64,000 bases of DNA from Solea solea. Taxonomy: Eukaryota; Chordata; Actinopteri; Pleuronectiformes; Soleidae. How positions within the stretch are numbered: position 1 is the stretch's first letter; each line of letters begins with the position of its first letter. The notes under the pieces are model-generated. The model ran no database searches. It worked only from the letters and a program-made list of their open reading frames with translations, and was not told where the DNA came from. Location of the stretch: the NCBI RefSeq assembly GCF_958295425.1, contig NC_081149.1, positions 3,547,201 to 3,611,200 of the forward strand. The letters are read 5' to 3'. The position numbers and the translations under genes were made by a program. Positions 1-12,003 of this stretch are shown one piece after another.

Positions 1-671
1 TCCCTGATGTCTGCCGTACAGTTTATACCCTCAAAAGTATGAAGTATAACTTTAAACCCACACTCTAAGGAACAAGTTTTCTTTATTCCAGAAATACATT
101 CATTAATTCCATCGTTTAACGTTGGGTGTCAAACTTCAATGACCTGAAGGTGGGTGAGCAATATGAGCTAAAAATGACCAAGAAAAAAACACAATTTTCC
201 ATCAAGATTTTGTGATGAAGATACCACTGATGATATTTTACAGATGTTCATCCTAGAACAGTAAACGTGTTTGTTTTGATAATGAATGATACTTCATACA
301 TTTTATATATAGTACAGTATATACGTATATACACATATATATATATTACACATATATACATGATGCAAAATAAATCTTTTAATATCAAAAACTGACAAAT
401 CTAAAATTAGGGAAATAACGAAGGGGGCGGGTTTTTCACACGGTTATATAACCACAATGTGGTGATATGCAGCTCCTGCATGTCAGGACACACCACAGCA
501 CCATTCTCATGCCTCACAGCATTATTTTTAAAAGATTCACTCAAAGGAAAATAAAAACACACAACAAAAAGTTTTGACTTTTCAGGTCTCTCCTTTAAAC
601 AAGCAAACTTCTCTGTCACTCTTTTGTTCACATAGTGTTGTCCATATGTGTGTTTTTGCTCTTTTAGTTAA

Positions 672-813
672 ATGGCAGGGAAAACAAAACCTGCCATCGG
701 TGACAATGAAGCGCTGGTAAAGTTAGCACAACTTACTTTCCGGCGTCAGGCCATGTCCGCTCGGCCGTGGGAGGTCTTCGGGCGTAAGGTGTGTCTGTGT
801 CTGTGTCTGTGAC
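672..813 (+). CDS. Possible small coding exon, unidentified
   Basis: An ATG at 672 opens a 46-codon frame, starting MAGKTKPAIGDNEALVKLAQ, that is basic and not low-complexity until its end. The sequence CGTAAG|GTGTGT near 789-797 would be a reasonable splice donor; reading through it gives only a CTGTGT repeat and a stop. The frame is more GC-rich and CpG-rich than its AT-rich surroundings, which would fit a first exon near a promoter. I do not recognise the peptide and found no second exon. If the region is a Kv3 intron, this would be a nested or unrelated transcript. It may equally be chance. Confidence 0.22.
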
Positions 814-2541
814 AGACGTGTGCGTCACTCGCTGTAAACCAGTGAGAGAAGTTAACGTTTTTAGAAACAGATTACACACGATAGTCACAGACTGTACAGC
901 GTGTAGCACATTTATTTAAATTGAGACTGGTGGGGCGGCGCCCTAGCGCCCTCTATGGACTGGTGAACATACAATTAAGTTATTCCATCTCGTCTCCCTT
1001 TACCTACTTTTCCCATCAGCCCTTGTTCCTCCACGGTTTCCCTTCCCACCTCCTTTCACCCTCAAGTCTGGTCCTCCCACTCTAACACTGGTGTGCCGTC
1101 CCATCCTCAGGCTACCCTCCTCGGTCTCTCCCCCTGCGTTCTGTTACTAAAGTCTAAGTAAGTGCAGGTACGTACAAGACGCCATCAGAGCCCTGCTGAC
1201 CCGCGTGCTGCTGCTCGATAAGCTTTAAAAACAACAAGAATTTTTGAATGAAGCAAAGATAAAAGAAAGACAACTGCAAATGTTATTTTTCTTATTTGTC
1301 CGTTGCCACAGAATCCAGGAGCTATGGAGTTAGCCTAGCTTTGTAGCTTCAGCTTGTGGGCCCTGCTTGAACTTTGAACATAAACAGCTAACTAAGTCAC
1401 GCTATGGTGGGAATGTGAGCAAATCCCAGGTAATCTCTGCATGCTGGTTTACTAGCAGCTGTTTGCAGGTTAACTTTGACTTCTGGCAGAAGCTTGGTGG
1501 CGTGCAATGCTAATTTATATTATTCCTCTCAACAGTATTGTTGTGGGAGTAATTTATTTATTTACTTTTAAATGAAAGTGTGTACCTGTAAGCATCTTGT
1601 CACTAGTTTAAAACATCTTGATCGGCCTAAGTGCATTTAAAAAAAACAATACATTTTAAAAGCATGTATACTTTATTTTCTTTAATGTTTATCCACTGTT
1701 ATTGTTGATCCAGTTACTATTTTTAATAACTATGACAAATCCAGCAAACTGGAACTAAGCTAGCTGTCGTTGCTCTTGTGGTAACGTTGATGACCAGCTC
1801 CTCTAAGAACATACTGTATATCTTTGAGTTTAGCATTACTCCAGGCAAAGACATGAACTAACCATACAACTTACAGAGGTGAGCAGAGCACTGTTTGTAC
1901 TGTACTTCCTTCTTAAATGTATGTTTCTGCTTTGTAGTATCAGTAAACACTCTTGCTAGTTTCTGTTAGCAAGCTAGTAAGTCAAAAACATCGTAAATCA
2001 CACAGTACTCTGTCCTTTTTAATGACTATTATTACAAAAGTTGCTTAATTAGTGTTATAAATGTGATGTCTTGAGGTATAACGGCTCTACCACCTCAACT
2101 TGTTATGCTGATTCTCCGTTTGGCTATTAGCCTCTTGCTAATCCGTGTGTCACTGTGACCTTTAAGAAGTGTGGGACGCTGTTGTCATCGTAAAAAAGGC
2201 TCCAACATCATATTAAAGTACTGTAGATGTATTTGAATTACAGTTATTAATTAACATGTTGGTGTCATGGTCACGGCTCTGAATACTTTTGTCCATATAC
2301 TGTATATATTTTTCACAAAACATTGTTAAAATAAAGTTTTAATTAATGTATCAAATATCCTGTACATTATTCATATAACAATTCAAAATGATATTAGGTG
2401 CTTTATATAAATATATATTAATTAGGCACGACGTCATGTACAAATGTGCTCTTGTCACTACTGAGTTTGTGACTTGGGTCACAATAGTTTGCCATCTTTA
2501 AAGACAGTTTAGGGAGTTTAGGGAAACTCTATTATCTATTA

Positions 2542-2581
2542 AACAATAAAAGAGATAATATTAATGATCTCTTTTATTGTT
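2542..2581. repeat. Perfect 15-bp inverted repeat (hairpin)
   Basis: The arms 2542-2556 and 2567-2581 are exact reverse complements (AACAATAAAAGAGAT) around a 10-base AT-rich loop. It lies in AT-rich non-coding DNA with no adjacent gene feature, and may be the core of a decayed foldback element. Confidence 0.7.
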
Positions 2582-2754
2582 GTGGCTGATGTCGGCTCAA
2601 GTCAAAATGTGTTTATAAAGCAACTGATTTTGTACATAATCACACCAATAATAGCCAAGACATAAACAATACAGCAGCAGACAATAGAAATATTATATTT
2701 CACCACAATAAAAGTCTAAAAATAAGTAAATAAATATTGTTTTTTAAAGATGAT

Positions 2755-2935
2755 TTAGAGATTTGATGTGCCAGAGAAGACTATTCCAAGGCCAGGGGCT
2801 GCCACCACAAAGGCTCAGGCACCTTTGGTCTTTAGCCTGGTCTTAGGGAGTTTGACTGGGGTGTACATGCCCGGGCGTTCAGCCAGATACTGAAGCGCCA
2901 GCTCGTTTAAAGATTTAAAAACATATCATAACAAT
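2755..2935. repeat. Dispersed repeat fragment, family not named
   Basis: The segment around GACTATTCCAAGGCCAGGGG through the GTTTAAAGATTTAAAAAC region resembles a dispersed repeat that I associate with many teleost genomes, a retroelement-derived non-coding block. Recognition rests on general resemblance only. No open frame or terminal repeats are visible. Confidence 0.35.
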
Positions 2936-3810
2936 GTCAGTGTGATGAATGATTCAATATGCAGCACTACACTAGGTTATCCTGCCTTTTCTAGCATTTT
3001 ACTCTCAAGAACAGAGTAAATCAGTTTAGAGCCCTGTTGCACCTCATGGAACTCTTCTTATCAAAAATACCAGTATGAACTATAACATGCTGCAAACATG
3101 TAGAGAAGCTACATTAACCTACTTTAGTCCCACCTAATGCATGAGTTGTGTCCTCTCATTCAGGTGGACCTGAGTTTGAATCACAGTATACACAAACACA
3201 GTGTAGCTACAGGTAAAACTCTGCAGTAGCTTTAATATTTGTCTCATTATCTTGTGAGGCAGAATATTCCACATCGGACCGTCAAAGCAATTTCTTCATT
3301 ACAGCGGAAAATGAAATGGCTTCAAAACACCATGAATATGACACCAAGCACACAGCAGTAACAGATCGTAGACTGCAGAGAGGCACTCATTATGGATGCT
3401 GTGCACCTCTCAGCTGGCCTCGTACTGTCCACTGAAAACTGCTGCAGACGCAGTCACTGCATTTCAGAGCTGACATTAAAGTTTATGCTGCCGATACGTG
3501 GTTTATAATCACAATCTCTGAAGATAGCCTTCCTAGTCGCAGGGATTACAGGTAACTATAAAGTGTTACACACTGTAAGTTATTGATCTAAACCAGACTA
3601 CCTCTGTTCATGTGTGTGTGATTATGGCAGGCTGAAGTTAATGTGTAAATTACAGCTTCACATGTGCTCTGTGAGTGAGAGTGTGTGTTTGTGTGTTCCT
3701 GTGTGTTTGCTGTGTTGCAGCACTCGTTCTGCTCTGTTTAAATAGCTGTGTTTGCAATGTCAGGTCCTGTAACCAGAGGAATAAATCAGCAGCACTGCAG
3801 CTCTTAGCTG

Positions 3811-4070
3811 ATTGGGACAAACACACACACACACACACACACGCACACACACCAGTCCTTGTCTTTACGCATAAGTAAGGACCTGTCATTGACCTAATGG
3901 ATATAATGCTAGTCCTTTAATCTACAGTAACCTCAAGGTTCTCAACTGAAATGAAATCCAAAACCTATTGGTTCTTACACTAACCCCGAACCCAAATCTT
4001 AACCAGCATCCCCATGAGTATCATTAAACAAGGACACACACACACACACACAGTTAAATAGCCAGGTCCT
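3811..4070. repeat. (CA)n-flanked repeat block
   Basis: Two (CA)n runs (about 3818-3851 and 4034-4052) bracket a segment with the phrases CAGTCCTTGTC, ACTAACCCCGAACCC and AACAAGGACACAC. Related wording recurs around 39.4-39.8 kb and 49.2-49.4 kb, so it appears to be one dispersed microsatellite-associated repeat. Confidence 0.5.
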
Positions 4071-5847
4071 TAGAACATTGTGACCCAGATCTGTCACTGG
4101 GGCATCCAATACCCACAATGCCTCCTGGGGTTTAAGGAGCATCTCATTGGCCAATCCTTACTGGCATATTCAGCTAATTCTAGTTCCTCACCTACAATTG
4201 CATTTTATAAGACTTTCCCATTCACTTACATGGGCTTGTGCTGAAAATAACCCTAAATGTCAAAATGATTAATAGCATTCTCGTGGATATTTTTAGTATA
4301 GTGCTTTTTTTTCATCCCCATGTGCACTGGATCAGGGGTTCTGGGAACCAGTGACATGACTGGAAACCAGCTGTTAAAATGGTTATATAAGAGTTTTACA
4401 AAAGGCAGGGAGTACAGTTAATGCAGGCTTCCACACACACTGAAGAATGAGGGAATGTGTTCCATCTGGACCCCGTGGCAATGCAGATGTGGGAAGTATA
4501 AATATGCAATGAAGAGTTGGACACAGACGTAGCATCTTGATCAAAATCAGAGCAAGCAGCATTTTTATATCTCGTTCTGCGCAGTTGAAACAATCCAGTG
4601 CTTAAATCAGCCACACTGCACCTAAACTTGTTGAAAGTGGAATTATCTGATAAGCTCAATTATTTTTAGGTCAGCATCCCTTGATTGTCTTTCTATTCGT
4701 GAACATATTAATATCCAGACTATGTTGTTGAATCAGGCGACTTTACCTGACGGTATAATAAAAAGACATAATCTTCGGCAAGATTTTCCCCAGATGAAGA
4801 AGAAGGTATCCCACTGTAATTTACTCATGTGTGTTAAGCCTGTAGTTCTTATACATCAGGCCTATTCTTTTTTTTAGGGATGAACCGAAATGTAAATTGT
4901 CGCCGAAACCGAAAACCAAAAATGAGGAAAACACTGAAAGAAATTATTATGCCAATTCTGTGCCATTGTTTTTTAATCCAGTTGTGTTGTTATGGCTGAG
5001 ACTGTGTGCACTTACCTCGCTAAAGTCAAGGCATTGTAATTATACATAGATTAATATTCATGCTTCAAAGAATAAATCAATTCAAAATCTATGAAAATAT
5101 TTAGGATGGATCTCGTGGAACATATCAGACACCGAGGGTGCATGCTCCTCATGTGGTGCAGACAGACCAGCCTTTTTTCTGCTTCTCCGTCTCCAACGCA
5201 GCCTGGATCATTTCTCCACACGTCCAAGTAATGATCTTTATGAAGAGGATGGAGTACAGTCGTGATGAAGTGCAGGGGATGTTGGCAGATCTTCTCTTTC
5301 ATCTCTACTTTTTCATTTCATTTCATTGGTTCTGCTGCTTTTTCATTTAGAACTACTTCCACACGTGTGCTCCAAAAATCAGCCAATTGTAGCCTTGTAC
5401 ATTAAACTTCAATTTTGAAAGAATTAACAACTGCAGACGTGTGAAGATAACAGACATTTGAAGAGGAAAGAGCGACTCGTTAAGATGCTTAGCATTTTTA
5501 TCCAAACCATATAATTGGACTACTGTCCTTGTCCCAGTATACAAGCATTGTTTGGGAATGAATGAGACCACCTCCTCTACACTAGGTGGCGATATGGCCT
5601 CTTTCAGCTTGTCTGCAGTAGGTGTTTCCCTTTTACATCACAGACCAAAACAACAGTATCTGGAAGCAAACTGGTGCCACATCAGTTACCATTCAGTATC
5701 TTGTTATCCTTCATTAACGTCTTTAATTATATTTATTTATTCTTCTTCTTCTTCTTCTATAATTATAAGTCTATTATAAGTCTGGGGCAGGAAGTGCGGA
5801 ACATGAGTGTATATATTTATTTATATTTACTGCAACACTTATTCCAT

Positions 5848-6075
5848 TATTAATCGATTACTAAATGTATTGTCAAATATTTTGGTAGTCGCTTTGAGTT
5901 TTAAAAATTAAGACCTTTCTGATTTTGCAGCGTCTTAAATGTGAATATGTCCTGGTTTATTTGCTCCATATAACAAATAAATCATTATCATTTCCAGGTT
6001 TGGTAAACACAGAAAAACAACATTTTTCAACATTTAATCAACAGATGAATTGATTATGAAAATAATCCCAATGTA
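5848..6075. repeat. MITE-like dispersed repeat
   Basis: The left side reads ATTAATCGATTACTAAATG and the right side ATGAATTGATTATGAAAATA, an imperfect inverted pair. Between them is TCTTAAATGTGAATATGTCC...GGTTTATTTGCTCC, wording I associate with a very common teleost non-autonomous element. There is no coding capacity. Confidence 0.5.
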
Positions 6076-6606
6076 CAGGTCAAACTAAATCTTCTGATCA
6101 TAGTGGACCAAGCCTCTGCATTAGTGTGTATAATTTCTCCTGCAGAATAGATTATTTGACTGATGGAAATGAACGGTCCACCACTGCTGCTGAGATCACT
6201 TCCATCCTGCAGGCCTTTATACAGCATTGTGAGATTTGAAAGAAAGGAATAATATCATTTCAAGGAAGTCATTAGTAAAAGGTATAAAAGCAGACTGACC
6301 TCTTAATTAATCTTGTTCCCAGTAGGACCCAGTAATAAGATAGACAGTTTGCCCTTGTGTTTGCCCTGCGCTCAGTCTTTATTTAATGCAAAGCATACAT
6401 TTCTGCAGCGGTGAAATGGAAGCCACACGAAGACAAAATCCTCCCTGAGGGAAAGAGAGGAAGGAATCAAACACTCTTGAGTTGAGTGTTTGCGTTTATG
6501 CAGGTATTGATTTGTGGTCGCCGTCTGTCGTGGGCGTTTTCCTTCAAATGGCAAAGATGCCAATTCGGCTACGACGTAGACGTAGAAATATGTAGGCGGC
6601 TGTTTT

Positions 6607-6653
6607 CTGTGATGGTTGGTGTTTTACTCAAAGCACAACACCAACCATCACAG
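6607..6653. repeat. Perfect 17-bp inverted repeat (hairpin)
   Basis: Arms 6607-6623 and 6637-6653 (CTGTGATGGTTGGTGTT and its exact complement) surround a 13-base loop. It sits immediately upstream of a SINE. At 47 bases it is too short for a usual pre-miRNA stem. Confidence 0.75.
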
Positions 6654-6664
6654 TGTGTGAATCT

Positions 6665-6800
6665 GAAGGTGGAGCGAGTCGTCTTTCAACTCTTTCAACA
6701 CGGATGTGGGTTCGATTCCTGGCTCCGCTAGTCTACATGCTGATGTGTCCTTGGGCAAGGCACTTAACCCTGTACGTTGCTCCTGGCTGTGTGTTTCCTC
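6665..6800 (+). mobile_element. tRNA-derived SINE fragment
   Basis: A pol III B-box (GGGTTCGATTCC, 6708-6719) is followed by the tRNA-unrelated body with the phrase GTGTCCTTGGGCAAGGCACT. The head (GGAGCGAGTCGTCTTTCAAC) matches the layout of other copies here (about 57.2 kb plus, 61.0 kb minus). The A-box end is lost. Confidence 0.7.
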
Positions 6801-7435
6801 TGTGTTTGTAAACCTGAATATCTCACACCCACTGCATACTACTGAATTAAATGTGAAGGGGTGGGGCTTTGGTCACAATATTCTTTTATATTTTTTTCCC
6901 CTGGTAGTCAGGAGGATATATTAGCTGTGGATTATGACATCATCATGTCATGCAGTATTTAAGATATTTATAAGACGGTCTAGAAGCAGTGTTTCCGTGA
7001 CCTACTTCCTCCAACCGAGAGCACTGAAGAGTGTACTTTTACTTTAAATGACCTGACTCTATATATATATCTCAGTAGTGGCTTTAAATAAAACAAAATC
7101 AGGGCACACATGTTTCACTTCCTTCTTTATGAGGAGTTCTACACAAAATGTGCCTTGAAACTGTATATTTTCTGGGCTTTTTCGGTAACGGACACTTTAA
7201 TTTAGGATAGTAGATGTAAAATGTGGTGCTTCAAATTCAACTTTTAAGCGTATAATTCTCTTCTTACCTTCTTATCTTCTGTCGATCTGTCTTCAGAGCG
7301 AGTGGCTGAAGTGCAACATTAAAATGCAGATGCCCTTTTAAAGGAATTTTGGCAAATGTGAGTCTGAAGAGAACATTAGCTAATATTTAATGGTGTTGTT
7401 TTTTGACTCTCTAATCTCTATATCATAGTTCCCAT

Positions 7436-7590
7436 CACTTTCTACCACTTTATCCTCCAGTGGAGGGTCACGGTGCACGGCTGCGCCAATCTCAGCACTC
7501 AGGTACACTCTGGACAGCTCACCAGTCCATCGACCTTTCACTCTCACATCTACGGTCAATTCAGAGTGACCAATTTACCTAATCCCCACA
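7436..7590 (-). mobile_element. SINE 3' part, minus orientation
   Basis: Read on the minus strand this contains the same tail as the fuller SINE at 40331-40706 (the 'gtcaattcagagtgacc' and 'accactttatcctcc' phrases are its complement). The tRNA-like head is missing. Confidence 0.6.
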
Positions 7591-8597
7591 TCTGATGTAA
7601 ATGGAAGAAAGTTAAACTGTGGCTAAATCCAGCCTCACAGAGCAGCTAACACGGCTGCAGACGTGGAATCTAAATGAAGAAAGAGTTTTGTCTGCAGTCT
7701 GCAGCCTGTTTCCATGTTTCCATGGTAAAACCTCCTGCTGTTGCAAAAATCCTTTGAGTTAATTGTGCATATGAAGCTGCGAGCTGACCTTGCCTTGGTT
7801 CGGTCTAACTTGTAACAGAGGTTTTAATATCAGTGAGCCTTCCTAGTAAATTGAGTTTAAAGCAAATCCAAACCTTGACACTGAGGTGATGTTGTTTACG
7901 ACCGGGGTATGAACATAAAGGATTGTGGTTATTTCCAACTGTGCTCAGCTCCAGATGATTTCCACACTTGAGTTGCTCTGAGTTTCCCAAAACAACATAA
8001 AAACAACACGTGTGTCACTGGTTTAACCATGGATGTGCTTTTGGGACTCCCAGAGCAGGTGGTGCAGTGGATGTACATGAATATGTTATGGTTTGTCTTT
8101 TGATCGAGAGTTTTTCTTACATCCACTGAACCCGTGCTCCTTCCCTCACCTACTCAGTTCATGTTGGTGCTCCAGAGCGCCACCTCTAGGTGCCTCTGGG
8201 ATATTGTGATAGCTGATTTTCGTAACCCATATTCCTGTTTTGTCCTGTCCCTGTCTGTCTGTATCTGTCTGTCCATCTGTGTGTCCCTCTGTCCATCTAT
8301 CTGTCCGTGTCTTTTTCCAACTTCCTCCTTTGGTCTGAAATATTTTGACTTGGTTTGGGCTGGTTTCCTTTTGGATGATTTACCTTTTTTCAACTTTGTT
8401 TCACTTACAAATGCTTGTAACTGTAACAAATGGTTTATATTTGCTGTTTCTGATGTGCGATGCTGTCATAATACAACACACTTACATGTCACCACATTGT
8501 TTTCTGCCCATAACATAACAACGACTCAAACCTTTGCTTTGCTGTGGATGACCCCTCATACGCCCGCTCTGACCATGTCATCTCCACATAGCCCCAG

Positions 8598-8743
8598 GTT
8601 ATGAGAAGTCACGCAGCCTCAATAACATCTCTGGGATGACAGGCGCCCCGCTGCGCCTCACGCCCATCACCAACTCCACTTTTGAGCCCTTTGAGCCGCC
8701 TGGCCTCAGGCGATGCCACTCCCCCATCCCCTCCATCTTGTAG
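8598..8743 (+). CDS. Kv3 (KCNC) potassium channel, alternative C-terminal exon A
   Basis: This is a terminal coding exon of a Shaw-type (Kv3) voltage-gated potassium channel, a plasma-membrane channel for fast repolarisation in neurons. After the acceptor ATAGCCCCAG the frame (with one carried G) begins [20 protein letters not shown] and ends [11 protein letters not shown], then TAG. From family knowledge, the [11 protein letters not shown] start and SPIPSIL end are the hallmark tail of mammalian KCNC2, with a relative in KCNC4. The exon gives 47 codons plus stop and carries many Ser/Thr, as usual for this cytoplasmic tail. The T1 domain, S1-S6 and pore are not in the window and should lie upstream. 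The exon shares its reading phase with 13890-13954, so the two are likely mutually exclusive tails. An AATAAA at 9426-9431 could end this transcript. The exact paralogue is uncertain. Confidence 0.85.
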
Positions 8744-10049
8744 CATAAGAGACAGAGAAACACAGAGAAACACAGTCAAACAAAATGTCAACAACAGCAA
8801 CAGTTTGTTTTTTTCTTGACGAAAGAAACTAAAATAATCAACACGGAAGAAGCGCCTGGACACGTGGTTTCATCCCAGCTGCTCTGTCATTACCATCACT
8901 CACCTTCTTGATAGAAACTATGAATTAGACTTTAATTAGGTCATTAAAAAATAATTAGAGGGTCCTATTCTAAAAGTCACATCAAACCTAATGATGAAGC
9001 TCAGATAGATGCTTAAGCAAATGTACTTTAAACTACACAAACACACACTAACACTCCTGCCTTACTAACAGGGACAGAGTCTAGGTTAGTTTAGACTGAT
9101 ATGATAGATGAGTTAGTTTACCTCTAGCTTTCCCTGTGCTACTTCTTGCCTGTATCTTTACTGCATTTGCACTAACTGCTTTAAAACTGACACCTAGGAG
9201 TAGTTGTGAATAAGACTTTTTCTTTTCTTTTTTAAATATTAAGCCAGAGAATGTACAGTATATACACTTGCACACATGCGTGTCTCTCTATAGTTGTGAA
9301 GACATTCATAGACATACAGTGTCTGCCCTGAACTAAACGTCCTCCTCAAACATTCACCCAATCCAAACCTTTATTTTGGGTTCACACCGAATGGAAGCAA
9401 TTTTTTCACATTGCAATTCTCATGCAATAAACATGACTGGTTGACTTGCTAATGCTAACTAGAGCTAACTCCGTACACAGTAAATTTTAGTCTCTTCTCC
9501 AGTCTCTGCTGATCAGGGTGCGTTCACACAACTGTCCTGTTCTAAAAACCTTTTTCGACATCACGTGAATTTTTCACTAAAGATTAACGAAACTAAACTA
9601 TTTCAACAATAACGACTGAGGCAACACTGACACAGAACATGAATCTTCACGGTATTTGGATGATTCCTGATGATCTGTACAATATGTATATGATGTCAAC
9701 GCACAAAAAAGTGCATTTCATTCAGTGTGAACACGCCCCCCCCCCCCCCCACACACACACACACACACACACGCACTTAAAGAAGCTAACGTGTTACAGC
9801 AGCAGCAGCATGCATGTTTTTATTCATGCTCCTTAAAGACAAAAAATACAGTATGCCTACAAGTAGACTGAACTACTGTTTCATACACTGCAGAATCAAC
9901 TGTAACCTTTGACAAAGCGTCATAGTCTATAGTCTATAGTCTATACAGTATAGCTCTGTTTCCTGTGTGACATGCTGATGAAATACAACCTCTCTTAGAC
10001 AGAATTGTGCAGCAGCAACAATACACACAGACTCTTTCTTTGTTTCCAG
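8744..10049 (+). other. Probable 3' UTR and intron of Kv3 gene
   Basis: The first part is probably 3' UTR of tail A, possibly to the AATAAA at 9426-9431. Beyond it are AT-rich DNA, a C-run with (AC)n at 9736-9773, and a CATAGTCTATAGTCTATAG microrepeat near 9920-9950. No other exon is seen. Confidence 0.4.
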
Positions 10050-10162
10050 AGTGTCTGCTCAGTGCAGGCACGGAGGGGAGAGGGACTTACTACACTATGG
10101 TAGTGTCCCCCTCCTCTCTAAGCCTCCTCCTCTTCCTCCTCCTCCTTCCTCCTCAGGCTTAA
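10050..10162 (+). CDS. Weak candidate alternative Kv3 terminal exon
   Basis: The acceptor TTCTTTGTTTCCAG at 10036-10049 is good. With the same 1-nt carry as the two recognised Kv3 tails, the frame runs 37 codons (ECLLSAGTEGRGTYYTMVV, then a Ser/Leu/Pro-rich end coded by CTC/CCT triplets) to TAA at 10160-10162. The similarity of its start to known Kv3 tails is too weak to rely on, and the second half is low-complexity. Confidence 0.18.
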
Positions 10163-11611
10163 CAGACCCTCACTGCACTCACAGGGTGGACTGCATGAGG
10201 GTGGTCAACCAGGGAACATGTGTTACTGTATGGGTGTCTGGGTGGGATGCAGCCTGTGGGAGAGGGGTTATCAGTGTGAGCCTCCCAATGAGATCAACCT
10301 GGAGTGGATGTTAGATTATTCAAACCATCAGAAGTTGTTTTCTTTCAATGTTACAGAACAAACAAAAAAAACTAAAGAAAACTCATCCGAGTATAAATGC
10401 AGGTTCAGAGTGAACACTCAATACACATTATGTAAATGAGGTCAGAAAACCAATCATACTTAAGTACGAAGCATCGGTGATTCATGATTTGTTAAAACAA
10501 AGTACATTTGTATGTTCTTTTCAAACACCTGGAAATTCAGAAAAGAAAAAGTGATTTGATCCTGTTGTTTATTTTCATGATTTCCACACAGTATTCTAAT
10601 GTAATCATTGAAAAGCACATAACGACCCGGCTTCTGTTTAATTCTAGTTTGATTTTCAACCATTTAAAACAAATCTATATGCACGTTGGTATTGGAAATG
10701 ATGGTACCTTTATTTTGAAGGTTCATAAGACAAAGGGGTTAGATAAAGGAAATAAACACTGCTCAGTTGCCAAGTGAAACATATTTCATGACAATAGTAA
10801 CAATAGGAATATGGGTAGAAAAAAAACATAGACTTATATGATGAACTTTAACCCTCACCAATTCCTGCACTGTAGATTGTTGTAGAAGTTGGAGCGATAG
10901 GATTTCATCTCCCACTGCATCATGCTTCACCTCGTGATCATGCACTCTTGCCTGAGCTCTCAGCAGAAGACTGAGCTGCAAAGCCAGAAGAAAACATGGA
11001 CACCATGTTGTGTTTTCATGGAGATGGTTCTGAGATGAGGGCTGAGGATCAAGGATGTTCAGTACCGATCTGGAGTCAGGCTGAGGTTAACGTCACGAGA
11101 AGCACAAGCAAACTGTCATATGTCTAAAATGAATAATAATAGTCTTTCAGCTATTTGTGGGGTTAAAGGTCATAGGCTGAAGTGACCATGTGATTCTTGG
11201 AACTGCATTGAGCTATGCTACTAATGCAAATGTCTCTATTATACGTCATATAGCATATAAATCAATGATAACATTTATTTCTCCCTTTCACAAAAATACA
11301 CGTGTTAAAATGGCTTAACAACTTAATGATATACTTACACAGTCTGACTATCAACAATGTCAAACAGATCAATCCAATGACTAGTTAGCGCTTATGCTAA
11401 CTACTTGTAGCATGTAGTGCATATGATGAGTTCCAAATGTTTATTTTATAATGGGGGGAGTTTATTTAATTGCCATTGGAATGAATGCATCTTTAGTTGA
11501 CTAGCATATAGAAATAACTCCTAAAACAAACAGCTAGCCTATGCCATATTGAAATATTAGGCTAGCTATTATAAGCTAGGCTAACCACAGCCTGACTCCA
11601 GCTCTGAGGTT

Positions 11612-11644
<33 letters not shown>

Positions 11645-11959
11645 GCGTCACATAACAGTGGGAGTGGGGAAAGTGACTGTGGTAGTTTTGAGCGTTGCAG
11701 CTCAGTCTAAGCGTGAGAAGCAGAGGTTTTTTCCTCAGGTGTGAGTTTCATCCCGTCACCACCTCCTCCGCCGCCGCCGCCAACAGCGTTACTACTTGCA
11801 CTGACACCAGTGTGACTCAGCAGCCAAATGGCAATATTTTTAGTTTTATCCCTTTTTGGCTTCTCTTTCTTTCCCTCTTTTTGCCCCCTACCTTGAACCC
11901 CCCGCCCCTCCCCTTCTTCTCCTCTGTCCGTCCATCTCTTCTTTGTTTTCGGTGGTCAG

Positions 11960-12003
11960 TAGGAGGCACTGTGAACGGCTACTGGAGCGACAGCCCGTGG
12001 TAA
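11960..12003 (+). CDS. Candidate alternative Kv3 terminal exon
   Basis: A long polypyrimidine tract (about 11860-11950) leads to the acceptor GGTGGTCAG. In the shared Kv3 phase the exon codes VGGTVNGYWSDSPW and a TAA at 12001-12003. AATAAA follows at 12488-12493, giving a 3' UTR of about 500 bases. The strength of the acceptor and the correct phase support it. I do not recognise the peptide from a named channel. Confidence 0.33.

Larger units (their letters stand above)
1..8597. other. Non-coding stretch, probably Kv3 gene intron
   Basis: No recognisable exon of a known family lies here. Because the Kv3 last exon at 8598 needs an upstream donor on the plus strand and no channel core is present, most of this stretch is inferred to be a KCNC intron. 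It holds AT-rich sequence, short microsatellites, two perfect hairpins, SINE pieces and one possible small coding exon, each listed separately. The CT-rich block near 990-1140 has no open frame of note. Confidence 0.5.

Noticed and set aside
10460..10777. Frames of 67-89 codons on both strands
   Set aside because: AT-rich random frames with no family resemblance and no splice context.
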